DNA from: an uncultured Rubripirellula sp.
GTDB lineage: Bacteria > Planctomycetota > Planctomycetia > Pirellulales > Pirellulaceae
Length of the DNA: 32,093 nucleotides
NCBI GenBank assembly: GCA_938075415.1
Contig: CALJHC010000024.1
Span: forward strand, 1 to 32,093
Reading direction: 5' to 3'
Position numbers and translations under genes: made by a program. This document shows, piece after piece, positions 16,252 to 25,487 of this stretch. Each line of letters opens with the position of its first letter. Positions within the stretch are counted from its first letter, which is position 1. Under the pieces are notes generated by a model. It was not told the origin of the DNA. It was given only the letters and a program-made list of their open reading frames with translations, and searched no databases.

Positions 16252-19200
16252 TGGAAATAAAAAACAATCTAACCTCGGGCAATCTTAGCCTCCGGTTGTT
16301 TTTCGTTGGGGCAAGGATTCGGAGATTGCGTTTTCTGCATTGGCTCTCTCTGGCTCTGCTGATCTATGCCGCGATTGCTTGGCTGTTACACAAGCCTGTG
16401 GCAAGTGGGCGGCTGGATTCAAGGGAGACTTTGGTGACACTAAGTGTGTTAGCGGCATTGACGTGCCTGATGCTAAAGCTGATCTCCACACGGTATTTTT
16501 TGGACGATAAGTCAATCGCAATCCGAATTGAAAAACGTTTTCCTGAACTTAATAACCTGCTGCTCACCGCGGTAGAAATTCGCCGGCGAGATGTGAGTTA
16601 TCTCGAGTCAGAGGTGATCCGCGATTCAATTTTGCACTCAAGTCGCAACCATTGGTGCAGGATTATCTCGTCGTCGCAAATGTTCAGGTCCGGATGTGTG
16701 GCTGTCTTTTCGGTTTGCCTTTGTGGATTTTCCTTTCTTTCCATGGCAGGAATTACGATGGAACCCGGCGTTGCGCAGGAATCCAACGAGGTGCCTCAAG
16801 CAAATACTGTCACGGCGACCGTGGAGCCTGGTGATAATGAAATCGAAGTCGGCCGATCACTGGTGGTGACTGCGAAATTTAGTAAGCAGGACGCCGGGCG
16901 GATACCAGAGAACGCCAGCTTAGTGGTTGAAGCAATTGATGGGGTGGAGAGGCGCTTTCCGATGTCTCGTAACCTGGGTGATCCAACCCTTGGTGGCGTC
17001 GTGCCGAATATTCAAAATTCGTTTCGTTACCGGGTGGTCTTTCCTGGTTGGGAAAGTGAGTACTACAGTACCAGTGTGTTCACTCACCCCGAATTGGTTA
17101 GAAGTGATGCGAAACTGGAGTACCCGGATTACACAAACCTTCCAGAGAAGACGGTGGAAGACACCTTCCGTGTCTCCGCGGTCCAAGGGTCGGATGTGAC
17201 CTGGATCTGCCGATTGAACAAGTCGGTATCGAGGGCAGCCCTGAAAGACGCAGACGGATTGGAGGTCCAGCTTGATGCTGTAGCCGGAGAAGATGAGCTT
17301 TACTCAACCACCCTGAGCCTTGATGCAACCAAACGTTTTGTTCTTGAACTGACTGACGAAGACGGACGTTCAAATAAATACCCACCGGAATTGGTAGCAC
17401 GCGTTATTCCAAATCAGCCGGTCGACCTGAAGCTGATACTCGCCGGGGACGCCTCGGTATCGCCGTTGGAGGAATTCGCGATCGCCGCCGAAATGCAAGA
17501 CGATTTTGGCGTGCTACAATTCGGGATTTCCTACACCTTCCGCAACGATCCCCCAAAAGATCTTGTTCTCGGAGCTGATGTTCCTAAGGGCATTCAACAA
17601 TCCGCTGAACATTTGATCGCCTTTGAGGAATTGAGTGCGGTTCCAGATGACTTGCTGACCTATCACTTCTGGGCCGAGGATCACGCGCCGGACGGGAAGG
17701 TGCGTCGATCCCAAAGTGATCTTTTCTTCGCTGAGGTGCGACCGTTTGAAGAGATTTACCGAGAGGGTGAATCACCGACGTCAAGCCAGCAGATGTCAGA
17801 GCAACAGGAAGGTCAGGCCGGTGCCCAGGCAGAGGAGCTTGCGAATCTGCAGAAGGAAATCATTAACGCGACGTGGCGTTTGCAGAGGGATCAAAAGCCA
17901 AGTGAGGGTCTGCGGGTGGACCCCAATGATCTCAGATTGGTCATGGAATCGCAATCCGATGCCTTGCAGCAATTAGAGGAAGTGGGGGCCGAGGTCTCCG
18001 ATGAACGCTCGGTTCGATTTGTCCAACTAGCAAAAGATGCGATGACCCTCACGATTGAGCGTTTGAATGGTGTCGAAGATAAACCCGAAGAGGTTAGTTT
18101 GTTAGATGCGTTGGAATCAGAAACAAATGCCTACTCTGCCTTGCTGAAGCTGCGAGCGAGGGAATTCGAAGTTACACGGTCTCAACAGCAACAGTCCTCA
18201 TCGTCCTCCAGCAGCGCTTCCCAGAATCGGAGACAGCGGCAGTTGGATGAATTGGAAATTGATGAAGAGGAGTCGCGTTATGAAACAGAAAGTCAGGCGG
18301 CCGATGCAGAACAACCAACGCAAGAGGATCGCGAGACTCGGCAAGTGCTTAATCGCCTGCGTGATTTAGCGAGACGGCAGGAAGACCTGAACGATGCGAT
18401 CGCTGAACTGCAATCCGCGGTCGAGACAGAGGATGAGCCGGACCAGCAAGAAGAGGTTGAGCGTCAATTGAAGCGTTTGAGGGAGCAACAGGAGGAATTG
18501 CTTCGTGAAACAGATGAATTGAACGAGCGGATGCAACAGCCAGAGAACCAGCAGAAGATGAGTGATGCTGCTGAGCGTTTGGCTGAGACTCGAGAGCGAG
18601 TCAGGGAAGCGAGTGAAGCGTTGCAACGTAACGATCCCTCCGAGGCGTTAACGTCAGGGCGACGGGCTGAACGTGAGCTGAGTGAGATGCGAGATGAGTT
18701 CCGAAATCAAGCCGCCGGTCAGTTCAATCAACGAATGAGGGAGATGCAGGAGGATGTCGATCGCCTCAGTTCTAAACAGGAAGAGATCTCTCAAAAGATG
18801 GAATCCATGGGAACGCCTGATGAACAGTCCGGGCTGCGCGGCGACCAAAGTCGCGAACCGATCGCTGGTCAATTGCGTGAACAATCGGAAGAACTCGAAG
18901 AACTCTTGGAAGAGATGAGGCTGACGGTAGAGCAATCGGAAGAATCGGAGCCGCTTCTAGCCCAAAATCTTTACGAATCGTTTCGCAGTTCTCAGCAACG
19001 TCAAATTCAACGCAAACTCGATGAATCCGCGAACTTTCTGGAAAGAGGGTTCCAGCCTCAGTCGCAGGATCTCGAAAAAGACGCGGCGGAAGGGATTGAG
19101 ATCTTGCGGCAGGAGATTCAAGAGGCAGCCGAAAGCGTCTTGGGGAATGACACCCGAGCACTTGAGTCAGCACTTAGCAATCTGGAGACTTTGGAGAGGC

Positions 19201-20084
19201 AGCTTCAAGAGGAGATGCAGTCGCAAGCCAATCAGCCTTCCCCGAGTCCCGGAGAAAATAACGGCCCATCGCAAAATCCGTCATCGGATGAAAATGGAGA
19301 GACGTCTGGTTCGGAGGCTCCAAGAGGTGGAGCGTCCGAGTCCCGTGCCGAGACTGAGAAAGAAGATAACACGGCTGGCTCTCAGGGCAATCAGCAGGCA
19401 GGGGAGAGAACGCCAGAGGCGGAATCGCAACCTGCTTCTAATGCTCAAGATCAAAGTCCCGATCAAAGTCCCGGTCAAAGTCCCGGTCAAAGTTCAGAGC
19501 GGGGCGATCAGGGGCAAAGTCAATCACCCCCCGGAACAGAGCAACAAGCAACGCCCAGTCAGCAACCGGGATCAGGTCAGCAGCCGGGATCAGGTCAGCA
19601 ACCGGGATCAGGTCAGCAACCGTCCGGTGCGCCCACCGGTAGCCGACCGACCGGACAGAGTAGATCGGATGGTTCCTCCATGAGTGATGGGATAACCGCC
19701 GAGGGATTGCTCAATCAGCTTGCCACGCAATCACCGGGTTCCAACCCGCTTACCGGTGAGGGATTCAGGGATTGGACTGATCGCCTGCGCGACGTGGAAG
19801 AGATGGTCGCCGATCCTGAATTGCGTTCTGAGGCGGCACAGATTCGTGATCGGGCAAGGGAGGTTCGGCGGGACTTGAAGCGTCAATCAGAAAGTCCCCA
19901 ATGGGACTTGGTCGAAGAAATGATTGCGACTCCGCTTCGGGAATTAAAAAAGAGCGTGTCAGAGGAGCTAATGCGGCGTAGCGCTGATAAGAATGCGACA
20001 GTACCGATCGATCGCGACCCGGTCCCCGATCAATACAAAGACGCTGTGCAACGTTATTACGAAAGTTTGGGGAGTGGAAAGTGA
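16251..20084 (+). CDS. Large DUF4175-like membrane-anchored coiled-coil protein
   Basis: From ATG 16251 the product is about 1277 residues. Three hydrophobic segments occupy roughly 27-47, 61-79 and 147-167, separated by a short cytoplasmic-type region (RIEKRFPELNNLLLTAVE) typical of DUF4175-like proteins. An extracytoplasmic beta-rich region (about 170-510) is followed by about 500 residues of Glu/Gln/Arg-rich coiled coil. Next comes a Gln/Gly/Ser/Pro-rich disordered stretch containing two perfect tandem repeats, and finally a conserved-looking C-terminal segment (FRDWTDRLRDVEEMVADPELRSEAAQIRDRAR). ATG 16251 has GGGAG 10 nt upstream; GTG 16248 and TTG 16212 are alternatives. The stop overlaps the next gene (GTGA). 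It probably forms a scaffold or spacer linked to the VWA/MoxR machine. Confidence 0.85.
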   Translation: MEIKNNLTSGNLSLRLFFVGARIRRLRFLHWLSLALLIYAAIAWLLHKPVASGRLDSRETLVTLSVLAALTCLMLKLISTRYFLDDKSIAIRIEKRFPELNNLLLTAVEIRRRDVSYLESEVIRDSILHSSRNHWCRIISSSQMFRSGCVAVFSVCLCGFSFLSMAGITMEPGVAQESNEVPQANTVTATVEPGDNEIEVGRSLVVTAKFSKQDAGRIPENASLVVEAIDGVERRFPMSRNLGDPTLGGVVPNIQNSFRYRVVFPGWESEYYSTSVFTHPELVRSDAKLEYPDYTNLPEKTVEDTFRVSAVQGSDVTWICRLNKSVSRAALKDADGLEVQLDAVAGEDELYSTTLSLDATKRFVLELTDEDGRSNKYPPELVARVIPNQPVDLKLILAGDASVSPLEEFAIAAEMQDDFGVLQFGISYTFRNDPPKDLVLGADVPKGIQQSAEHLIAFEELSAVPDDLLTYHFWAEDHAPDGKVRRSQSDLFFAEVRPFEEIYREGESPTSSQQMSEQQEGQAGAQAEELANLQKEIINATWRLQRDQKPSEGLRVDPNDLRLVMESQSDALQQLEEVGAEVSDERSVRFVQLAKDAMTLTIERLNGVEDKPEEVSLLDALESETNAYSALLKLRAREFEVTRSQQQQSSSSSSSASQNRRQRQLDELEIDEEESRYETESQAADAEQPTQEDRETRQVLNRLRDLARRQEDLNDAIAELQSAVETEDEPDQQEEVERQLKRLREQQEELLRETDELNERMQQPENQQKMSDAAERLAETRERVREASEALQRNDPSEALTSGRRAERELSEMRDEFRNQAAGQFNQRMREMQEDVDRLSSKQEEISQKMESMGTPDEQSGLRGDQSREPIAGQLREQSEELEELLEEMRLTVEQSEESEPLLAQNLYESFRSSQQRQIQRKLDESANFLERGFQPQSQDLEKDAAEGIEILRQEIQEAAESVLGNDTRALESALSNLETLERQLQEEMQSQANQPSPSPGENNGPSQNPSSDENGETSGSEAPRGGASESRAETEKEDNTAGSQGNQQAGERTPEAESQPASNAQDQSPDQSPGQSPGQSSERGDQGQSQSPPGTEQQATPSQQPGSGQQPGSGQQPGSGQQPSGAPTGSRPTGQSRSDGSSMSDGITAEGLLNQLATQSPGSNPLTGEGFRDWTDRLRDVEEMVADPELRSEAAQIRDRAREVRRDLKRQSESPQWDLVEEMIATPLRELKKSVSEELMRRSADKNATVPIDRDPVPDQYKDAVQRYYESLGSGK
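19449..19496. repeat. Four 12-bp in-frame tandem repeats
   Basis: Units starting at 19449, 19461, 19473 and 19485 (GATCAAAGTCCC or GGTCAAAGTCCC, the last ending TTCA) encode DQSP, DQSP, GQSP and GQSS in the disordered linker. Confidence 0.92.
19557..19628. repeat. Four 18-bp in-frame tandem repeats
   Basis: Units at 19557, 19575, 19593 and 19611, based on GGTCAGCAACCGGGATCA, encode the hexapeptide GQQPGS (first copy SQQPGS, last copy diverging after QQP). They are nearly identical at the DNA level, which indicates recent expansion. Confidence 0.92.
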
Positions 20085-22549
20085 CATCACTGCAGCTCCT
20101 TACTTTTCTGCATGGACCGATAAACGGTAGCATCGTCGCTGAAATTCTGTTTTTCCAGGATGTCATTCCCGGGTCACCGGAGTGGATACCTGCGTCGATC
20201 GCCCTCTTTATTTTGGGTTTGATTTTCGTACTGTGGAATGTTCTTTCTGCTGGTCGGATCACCGCCGTGCAGGTCATCGGTGCGTTGCTGAAGGTGATGG
20301 CCATTGCTTTGATTGCGTGTTGTCTGATCGAACCGATGAGACGTGGCGAGCGGGCGAGACCTCAAGAAAATATCCTGCCAATCTTGGTGGATGTCAGTCA
20401 GAGTATGCAGCTTAAACCGCCCGGTGAAGCGGAGGGTAGGCTGGAGCGACTTGAGCCCACACTCAGGCAGGGAGCGTCGTGGAGTGCTCGTATGGAGCAG
20501 GATTTTGATGTCCGTCGCTACACGTTCGGAAGGCGTCTGGAGGGGGTTGATCAATTTGATCAACTTGATGCCCAAGCGACCTCCTCGTCACTGATTAACG
20601 CTGTCAAAACGCTGGACAATCGTTTGAATCGCCGACCAGTTGCTGGGGTTCTGTTGTTCACCGATGGCAATGCGACGGATTCTTTCTCGAGCGATGGTGG
20701 TAAGTTAGGTGTTGGAGAACTCGATCAGGTTTGGTCGGACATTAAGTTTCCCGTCTATCCGGTGATTCAGGACAAGGAGGCGGCGTTTAAGGATCTTCGA
20801 CTTGATGAGATCAGTATCCAGCAGACGGATTTCGAGTCCTCACCGACGACGATCCTTGTTCGCTACGCGGCAGAACAACTCGCTGATAAGGATGCGTTCC
20901 TGCAGTTGATTGATCTGATGACCGGTCAGGTCATTGAAGAACAGAAGGTGACGATTGATAGTGATCAGCATCAGGGGGAGGTTTCGTTCAGGTTTCGGCC
21001 TGAGGCCATGGGAGTCAGTTTCTATGAGGTCCTCGCATTCAGTGAGGATGATCGCGACACGTTCATGAATCCCACAACCGAGGGAATGCTCGCGTCGGAG
21101 GAAGCCACCTTGCTCAATAACGCCGAAATTGTTTCGGTCCATCGATCACGTGGACCCTATCGGATTTTGTATGTGGCGGGGCGACCGAACTGGGAATATA
21201 AATTTTTGAGGCGATCTTTGCAGGCCGACGCAGAGGTGCAAATGGTTGGACTGATAAGAATTGCCAATAAAGAACCCAAGTTTAGTTTTCGAGATCGATC
21301 GGTAACCAGCACCAACCCGCTTTTCGCCGGCCTTGGGACTGATCAAGAGGATGCAGCGGAGCAGTACGATGAACCCGTCATGATCAGATTGGGTGTGAAA
21401 GAATCGGAAGAATTGAGTAACGGTTTCCCAAAGTCTCAGGAAGAACTGTTTGCCTACCACGCAATCATACTTGACGACTTGGAAAGCGATTTCTTCACGC
21501 AGGACCAGATGCTGCTGATCCGGAAATTTGTCGGTTCACGTGGTGGCGGCATTCTCATGTTGGGAGGTCAAGAATCGTTTGCATCCAAAGCGATGAGGGA
21601 GACACCCTTAGGTGAATTGGCTCCGATCTATGCTTCGCAAGAGAAGGGTGTCAAACCAGCGGGTAGTTTGCGAATTGGCCTCACTCGAGAGGGCATGCTG
21701 CAGCCTTGGCTTCGATCCAGTGATACGGAGGTCGAAGAGCAAACGAGGCTCAGAGCAGAGAATCTTTACAAGACCATTAATGCTGCCGGCGATCTCAAGC
21801 CCGGAGCGTCACTTCTGGCATATGCTGAATCGGTTGATGGTCAGCAATATCCAGCGTTGGTCTCGCAGCGGTTTGGGCGGGGACGATCGGCCTCATGGCT
21901 TCTTGGGGATCTTTGGCGCCCAGCAATGCATCGAGAAAGTACAGATGACGACACCACGGGGCAAAGATGGCGTCAGATCACACACTGGCTGGTCAATGAT
22001 GTGCCAAGACGAGTCGAAGTGCGTGTCGAACAATCAGATGACCCAAACGAGTCGGTGCAGCTGATCGCGACCGTCAGGGATGAAGCTTACCTGCCATTGG
22101 ACAATGCGAAGGTGACCTTTGAAATCACTCCCGTCGGCGGTGATGCTTTCCAGATGGAGGGTGAGATGGACGATGATCGTCCGGGTGTTTACCAGTCACA
22201 ATACTGGTCCGATGGGGGAACTGCGTTTCACGTTTCTGCGAAAGCGATGTCGATGGACGGGGAGGTCATTGGGGAATCTGAGACGGGGTGGACACAGTCT
22301 CCCGGTGCATCGGAGTTTCGGCAGCTTGATGTTGATCGGAATCGGCTCGAGCAGATTGCGGCGAAGACTGGTGGTCGGGTGATCACCACTTCAGAATTGG
22401 ATCGTTTTGCACAGGCCTTGCCCAACCAGAAAGTACCTGTGACGGAGTCATGGCTTTATCCGTTGTGGCACAGCCCTTTCGTCATGATTCTGGCCATGAC
22501 CTGCCTGTGCCTGGATTGGGGTTTGCGACGATGGAAAGGGATGGCATGA
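20081..22549 (+). CDS. VWA membrane protein with glutamine-amidotransferase-like domain
   Basis: The 822-residue product has two N-terminal membrane helices (about 39-57 and 63-83), then a VWA domain whose metal-site motif is intact (DVSQS, 104-108). The following region resembles class I glutamine-amidotransferase-like folds often fused to VWA in this context (YRILYVAGRPNWEYKFLRRSLQAD; later GGGILMLGGQESF). The nucleophile position after GGG lacks a cysteine, so it is probably not an active amidotransferase. A C-terminal helix (PFVMILAMTCLCLDWGLRRW) anchors the end. The start is GTG 20081, within a GTGA overlap with the preceding stop codon; the stop forms an ATGA overlap with the peptidase gene. 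This is the second membrane VWA protein of the operon and may compete with or complement the BatA protein as a MoxR client. Confidence 0.87.
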   Translation: MTSLQLLTFLHGPINGSIVAEILFFQDVIPGSPEWIPASIALFILGLIFVLWNVLSAGRITAVQVIGALLKVMAIALIACCLIEPMRRGERARPQENILPILVDVSQSMQLKPPGEAEGRLERLEPTLRQGASWSARMEQDFDVRRYTFGRRLEGVDQFDQLDAQATSSSLINAVKTLDNRLNRRPVAGVLLFTDGNATDSFSSDGGKLGVGELDQVWSDIKFPVYPVIQDKEAAFKDLRLDEISIQQTDFESSPTTILVRYAAEQLADKDAFLQLIDLMTGQVIEEQKVTIDSDQHQGEVSFRFRPEAMGVSFYEVLAFSEDDRDTFMNPTTEGMLASEEATLLNNAEIVSVHRSRGPYRILYVAGRPNWEYKFLRRSLQADAEVQMVGLIRIANKEPKFSFRDRSVTSTNPLFAGLGTDQEDAAEQYDEPVMIRLGVKESEELSNGFPKSQEELFAYHAIILDDLESDFFTQDQMLLIRKFVGSRGGGILMLGGQESFASKAMRETPLGELAPIYASQEKGVKPAGSLRIGLTREGMLQPWLRSSDTEVEEQTRLRAENLYKTINAAGDLKPGASLLAYAESVDGQQYPALVSQRFGRGRSASWLLGDLWRPAMHRESTDDDTTGQRWRQITHWLVNDVPRRVEVRVEQSDDPNESVQLIATVRDEAYLPLDNAKVTFEITPVGGDAFQMEGEMDDDRPGVYQSQYWSDGGTAFHVSAKAMSMDGEVIGESETGWTQSPGASEFRQLDVDRNRLEQIAAKTGGRVITTSELDRFAQALPNQKVPVTESWLYPLWHSPFVMILAMTCLCLDWGLRRWKGMA

Positions 22550-23745
22550 CTGAGCAATTGACCGGAACCTTCAAATCCAGATCAACACGACCGAGTGCAT
22601 GCCTTCCTCGTCAGCTTTCGGGGCAAAGGAGGTTGATCCTGCTGACGGTTGTTTCGTTTTTCCTAGCTTCTGAATCCGCGGTTTTTTCACAGGATGTTGA
22701 GGCGCCCGGTACCGCAAAGGAGTCCGACGCGAACTTACTTCAAGATTCATCGCAAGTCGTCAAAACGCTGGAAAGTGGCAAAGCGGATGTCCTGCCGGTT
22801 GGCGACAAAAAACGTTCGATCGCTGACGTCGTTCCTGATGTGGTGATTGTGCAGGGAGCTGGTGGATTGCCCGAGTACACCAAGGAATTTGATGCGTGGC
22901 GATCAAAGTGGACCGAATTTGCCAAGCAAGGAAATGCGAGTCTTTCTCATGTGGGCAGTCCTAAGGATTCGGAGAAACCTGAGGAAGACCGCGCGGTGTT
23001 GTTGCAGACACTCGCGGGTTTAGAAACCGAAAAACCTGCTGACGTTTGGATCGTTTTTTTGGGTCACGGTACCTTTAGTCGGGGCAGCGCGAAATTCAAC
23101 CTGCGTGGCCCTGACATCTCTGCCACCGATCTGGAAGAGGCTCTGAAACCTCTGAAGCGAAGGATCATTCTGATCAACTGCTCTTCATCCAGCGGGCCGT
23201 TTATTAACCAGCTTTCAGGTGAAGATCGTGTCATTGTTACAGCAACCCGCAGCGGTGAAGAACAGAACTTCTCCAGATTTGGTGGGTTCTTTATTGATGC
23301 ACTTGCCGGGTCCGACGCTGACCTTGATCATGACGAGCAGGTCTCGGTTCACGAGGCATTCCTGGCCGCATCAGAATTGACCAGGCTGTTTTATCTTTCC
23401 GAGGGAAGAATTCCTTCGGAGCATGCATTAATTGATGACAATGGTGACCAAAAGGGTACGCCAGCGAGTGCGTTTCAGGGCCTTCATCCTGTGAAGAAAC
23501 CCAAGTCGGGTACGCAATTTGACGGTCGACTTGGCGTGCGAACCGTCCTGACTGCGGCGGATCAGCAGATTGGTTTCACACTGCAGGAGAGACGACAACG
23601 CGACCAACTTGAAACTTCGCTGGATCAACTCCGATCAGAAAAAGACAGTCTGAGTGTTGATGAATATCAACAGCGGCTTGAGGAGATTCTAATTCCGCTT
23701 GCCAAACTCTATCAACAGGCCGATTCGCGGGGCGACTCTCGTTAG
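22546..23745 (+). CDS. Exported caspase/legumain-like cysteine peptidase
   Basis: From ATG 22546 (ATGA overlap, AAAGGG 5 nt upstream) the product has 399 residues. A signal peptide or anchor (LILLTVVSFFLASESAVFSQ) lies at about 30-49. The core fits the caspase-haemoglobinase fold (clan CD, closest to peptidase C13): His174 in VFLGHGTF, and Cys212 in ILINCSSSSG as likely catalytic dyad. D259-E270 (DLDHDEQVSVHE) matches an EF-hand loop at positions 1, 3, 5, 9 and 12, and DDNGDQKG near 297-304 is another acidic loop. The C-terminus is a predicted helix/coiled coil. It is the last gene of the MoxR/VWA operon, so it may be activated by, or act on, that machine. Fold call is fairly firm from motifs; specificity is unknown. 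An in-frame ATG at 22531 or 22450 is less likely. Confidence 0.75.
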   Translation: MTEQLTGTFKSRSTRPSACLPRQLSGQRRLILLTVVSFFLASESAVFSQDVEAPGTAKESDANLLQDSSQVVKTLESGKADVLPVGDKKRSIADVVPDVVIVQGAGGLPEYTKEFDAWRSKWTEFAKQGNASLSHVGSPKDSEKPEEDRAVLLQTLAGLETEKPADVWIVFLGHGTFSRGSAKFNLRGPDISATDLEEALKPLKRRIILINCSSSSGPFINQLSGEDRVIVTATRSGEEQNFSRFGGFFIDALAGSDADLDHDEQVSVHEAFLAASELTRLFYLSEGRIPSEHALIDDNGDQKGTPASAFQGLHPVKKPKSGTQFDGRLGVRTVLTAADQQIGFTLQERRQRDQLETSLDQLRSEKDSLSVDEYQQRLEEILIPLAKLYQQADSRGDSR

Positions 23746-23872
23746 GTCAAAGTAATCCCTTGGTCTTGATTTCAAGTTGGCGTCGAAGATTGCCGCGTGC
23801 GGCGTAACGAATGCTGGATCAGATCGGCAGTCGCACGCCCGCGGTTCGACGCGAGGAGTGTCAGGGTTTCGG

Positions 23873-24844
23873 TTAAATCTGAAAGTTAAGATCTTCTCCA
23901 AGCCGCTCCGATTCGCCCCCGTCTCGAACTCGCAATTGAGGCTTCTCCAAGGTAACAGTTGCGTTTGGTGATACACTTCGGGTGATCCAGACGCTCGATC
24001 CCACCACCGCATCCCGGCCAATCACCGTTTTCCCGCCCAAGATGGTTGCGTTGGCATAAACAACGACATGATCTTCGATGGTAGGGTGTCGCTTGACGCC
24101 TCGAATTAGCTGACCTTCCGAATCCGTCGGGAAGCTGAGGGCCCCCAGGGTAACCCCCTGATAAAGTTTCACATGGTTGCCGATCTCGCAGGTCTCACCG
24201 ACTACGACACCCGTACCATGGTCGATGAAGAAGTATTCACCAATTCTTGCACCGGGGTGGATGTCGATTCCCGTTTTCTGATGTGCCCATTCGGTCATCA
24301 TTCGGGGAAGGAATGGAACGTCCAACTGAACCAATTCATGGGCAATACGATAAACGGTAACCGCCATCACACCGGGGTAGCAGAGGACAACCTCGTCGGT
24401 GGTTCGGCAAGCGGGATCTCCGACGAAAGCGGCTTCGACGTCTTTGGCCAGCATGAGTCGCAGTTTGGGTATTCGCTTGAGAAGCTCAATAGCCATTGCC
24501 TGGCCTTTGGCTTCAAAGTCAATCGGCTCGCTGCAATCTTGATGTTGGTCAAGGACGCGCTGTTCATGACGCAGAGCTCGCGCGATTTCTGTTGTTAGCT
24601 GATCATGCAGCGAATCGAGAAGGCTACCCACATGAAACCGAATGTTCCCCTGATGCAGTCCAACCTTGCGACGGTATCCTGGAAACAGAATGTCTTTTAG
24701 GTTTAACAGGCAGTCAATCACGCCGGTGTAACTCGGCAAGGGGCAGTGCCCCAAGTGATTGATTGTGTCTTCAGACGAATAGGTTTGGACAATTAGCTCA
24801 GTAAGATCCGGTAATTGCTCTTTGAGCCGAACGTCGGATGCCAC
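23873..24844 (-). CDS. cysE: Serine O-acetyltransferase (EpsC type)
   Basis: The enzyme transfers acetyl from acetyl-CoA to L-serine, the first step of cysteine synthesis. The C-terminal left-handed beta-helix shows characteristic motifs: [27 protein letters not shown] with the catalytic-type His, then [34 protein letters not shown] and [10 protein letters not shown]. The N-terminal helical part ([58 protein letters not shown]) matches the EpsC subgroup. The open frame extends back to 25069, but that would cross a transcription terminator; GTG 24844 with AGGAG 8 nt upstream is far better and gives 323 residues, a normal EpsC length. It converges with the peptidase gene, with no strong terminator visible between them. 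Confidence 0.92.
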   Translation of the reverse strand: MASDVRLKEQLPDLTELIVQTYSSEDTINHLGHCPLPSYTGVIDCLLNLKDILFPGYRRKVGLHQGNIRFHVGSLLDSLHDQLTTEIARALRHEQRVLDQHQDCSEPIDFEAKGQAMAIELLKRIPKLRLMLAKDVEAAFVGDPACRTTDEVVLCYPGVMAVTVYRIAHELVQLDVPFLPRMMTEWAHQKTGIDIHPGARIGEYFFIDHGTGVVVGETCEIGNHVKLYQGVTLGALSFPTDSEGQLIRGVKRHPTIEDHVVVYANATILGGKTVIGRDAVVGSSVWITRSVSPNATVTLEKPQLRVRDGGESERLGEDLNFQI

Positions 24845-24852
24845 GAGGCAAG

Positions 24853-24857
24853 CTCCT
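24853..24857 (-). promoter_or_regulatory. Ribosome binding site that sets the cysE start
   Basis: CTCCT on the plus strand is AGGAG on the minus strand, 8 nt before GTG 24844. Confidence 0.65.
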
Positions 24858-24996
24858 GCTTTGGGAATCGACAAGGTCGTGTTGAAACGCTGTGCACAAA
24901 CAAAAAGCAACGCTTTGTGCCTGCAGGGCGATTCAATGTCAGGGTAAAGTAGGTTGAAACTGTTCCCTGCGCGGTGGTACGGACGATGTGTTAATG

Positions 24997-25035
24997 AAAA
25001 AAGGCCAACAGGTGAATCCCCCGTTGGCCTTTTTT
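24997..25035 (-). terminator. Terminator after the lipoprotein gene (symmetrical)
   Basis: AAAAAAGGCCAAC (24997-25009) pairs with GTTGGCCTTTTTT (25023-25035) around a 13-nt loop. Both flanks are A/T runs, so it can act in both directions; in context it ends the minus-strand lipoprotein transcript 48 nt after its stop codon. Confidence 0.92.
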
Positions 25036-25082
25036 CGTTAGCGTTCGGATCTCTAATGAGCGAACTCAACGAACCGATCTGA

Positions 25083-25487
25083 TTAATATCCGATGGTTGG
25101 CGGGTTATTCGTCAGGAAGTCTCGCGGCGATCGGTTGGTGTAGTAGGGGTATGCATTTGCTGCTGCAGCGGCTGCGGCAGACGCACTTCCGTTGGCTGGG
25201 TTACCCCGTCTGTTTCCCGGGATCAGGCGAGAGCTGTAGTCGTGGCCACCACGCTGCCAGCCTAGCTTGACTGGTACACAGCCGGTGCGACTGCCTGACT
25301 GACATTTGACGCCGCCCAGTTTTCCCAAGAGGCCACTGCCTGATTTCGTTCCACATGCTTCGCAACCATCCCCAGGATGGTTGGAAACGGGTTCGCAGGC
25401 TTGGCTGGCGCGAGTGTTGTGGTGTAGACAACCGGTCGAGCCCATCAGTAGCGCCGCCGTCGCGCCAATCAACAACAAACGATTCAT
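25083..25487 (-). CDS. Small exported (lipo)protein of unknown function
   Basis: The 134-residue product begins [20 protein letters not shown], a lipoprotein-like signal with the possible lipid-attachment Cys at residue 20. The -3 position is Ser rather than Leu, so the lipobox is imperfect. The mature part is Cys/Gly-rich ([20 protein letters not shown]), followed by an Arg/Gly segment, a run of alanines, and ends [11 protein letters not shown]. Small exported proteins with a similar ending occur in planctomycetes, but no function is known to me. AAGGAA precedes the ATG by about 8 nt. It has its own terminator, so it is probably monocistronic. Confidence 0.75.
   Translation of the reverse strand: MNRLLLIGATAALLMGSTGCLHHNTRASQACEPVSNHPGDGCEACGTKSGSGLLGKLGGVKCQSGSRTGCVPVKLGWQRGGHDYSSRLIPGNRRGNPANGSASAAAAAAANAYPYYTNRSPRDFLTNNPPTIGY

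Noticed and set aside
19021..19683. A 220-codon frame inside the coiled-coil gene
   Set aside because: It is a shifted-frame shadow of a repetitive region (repeated VPVKVP from the 12-bp repeat), while the main frame gives consistent coiled-coil sequence.
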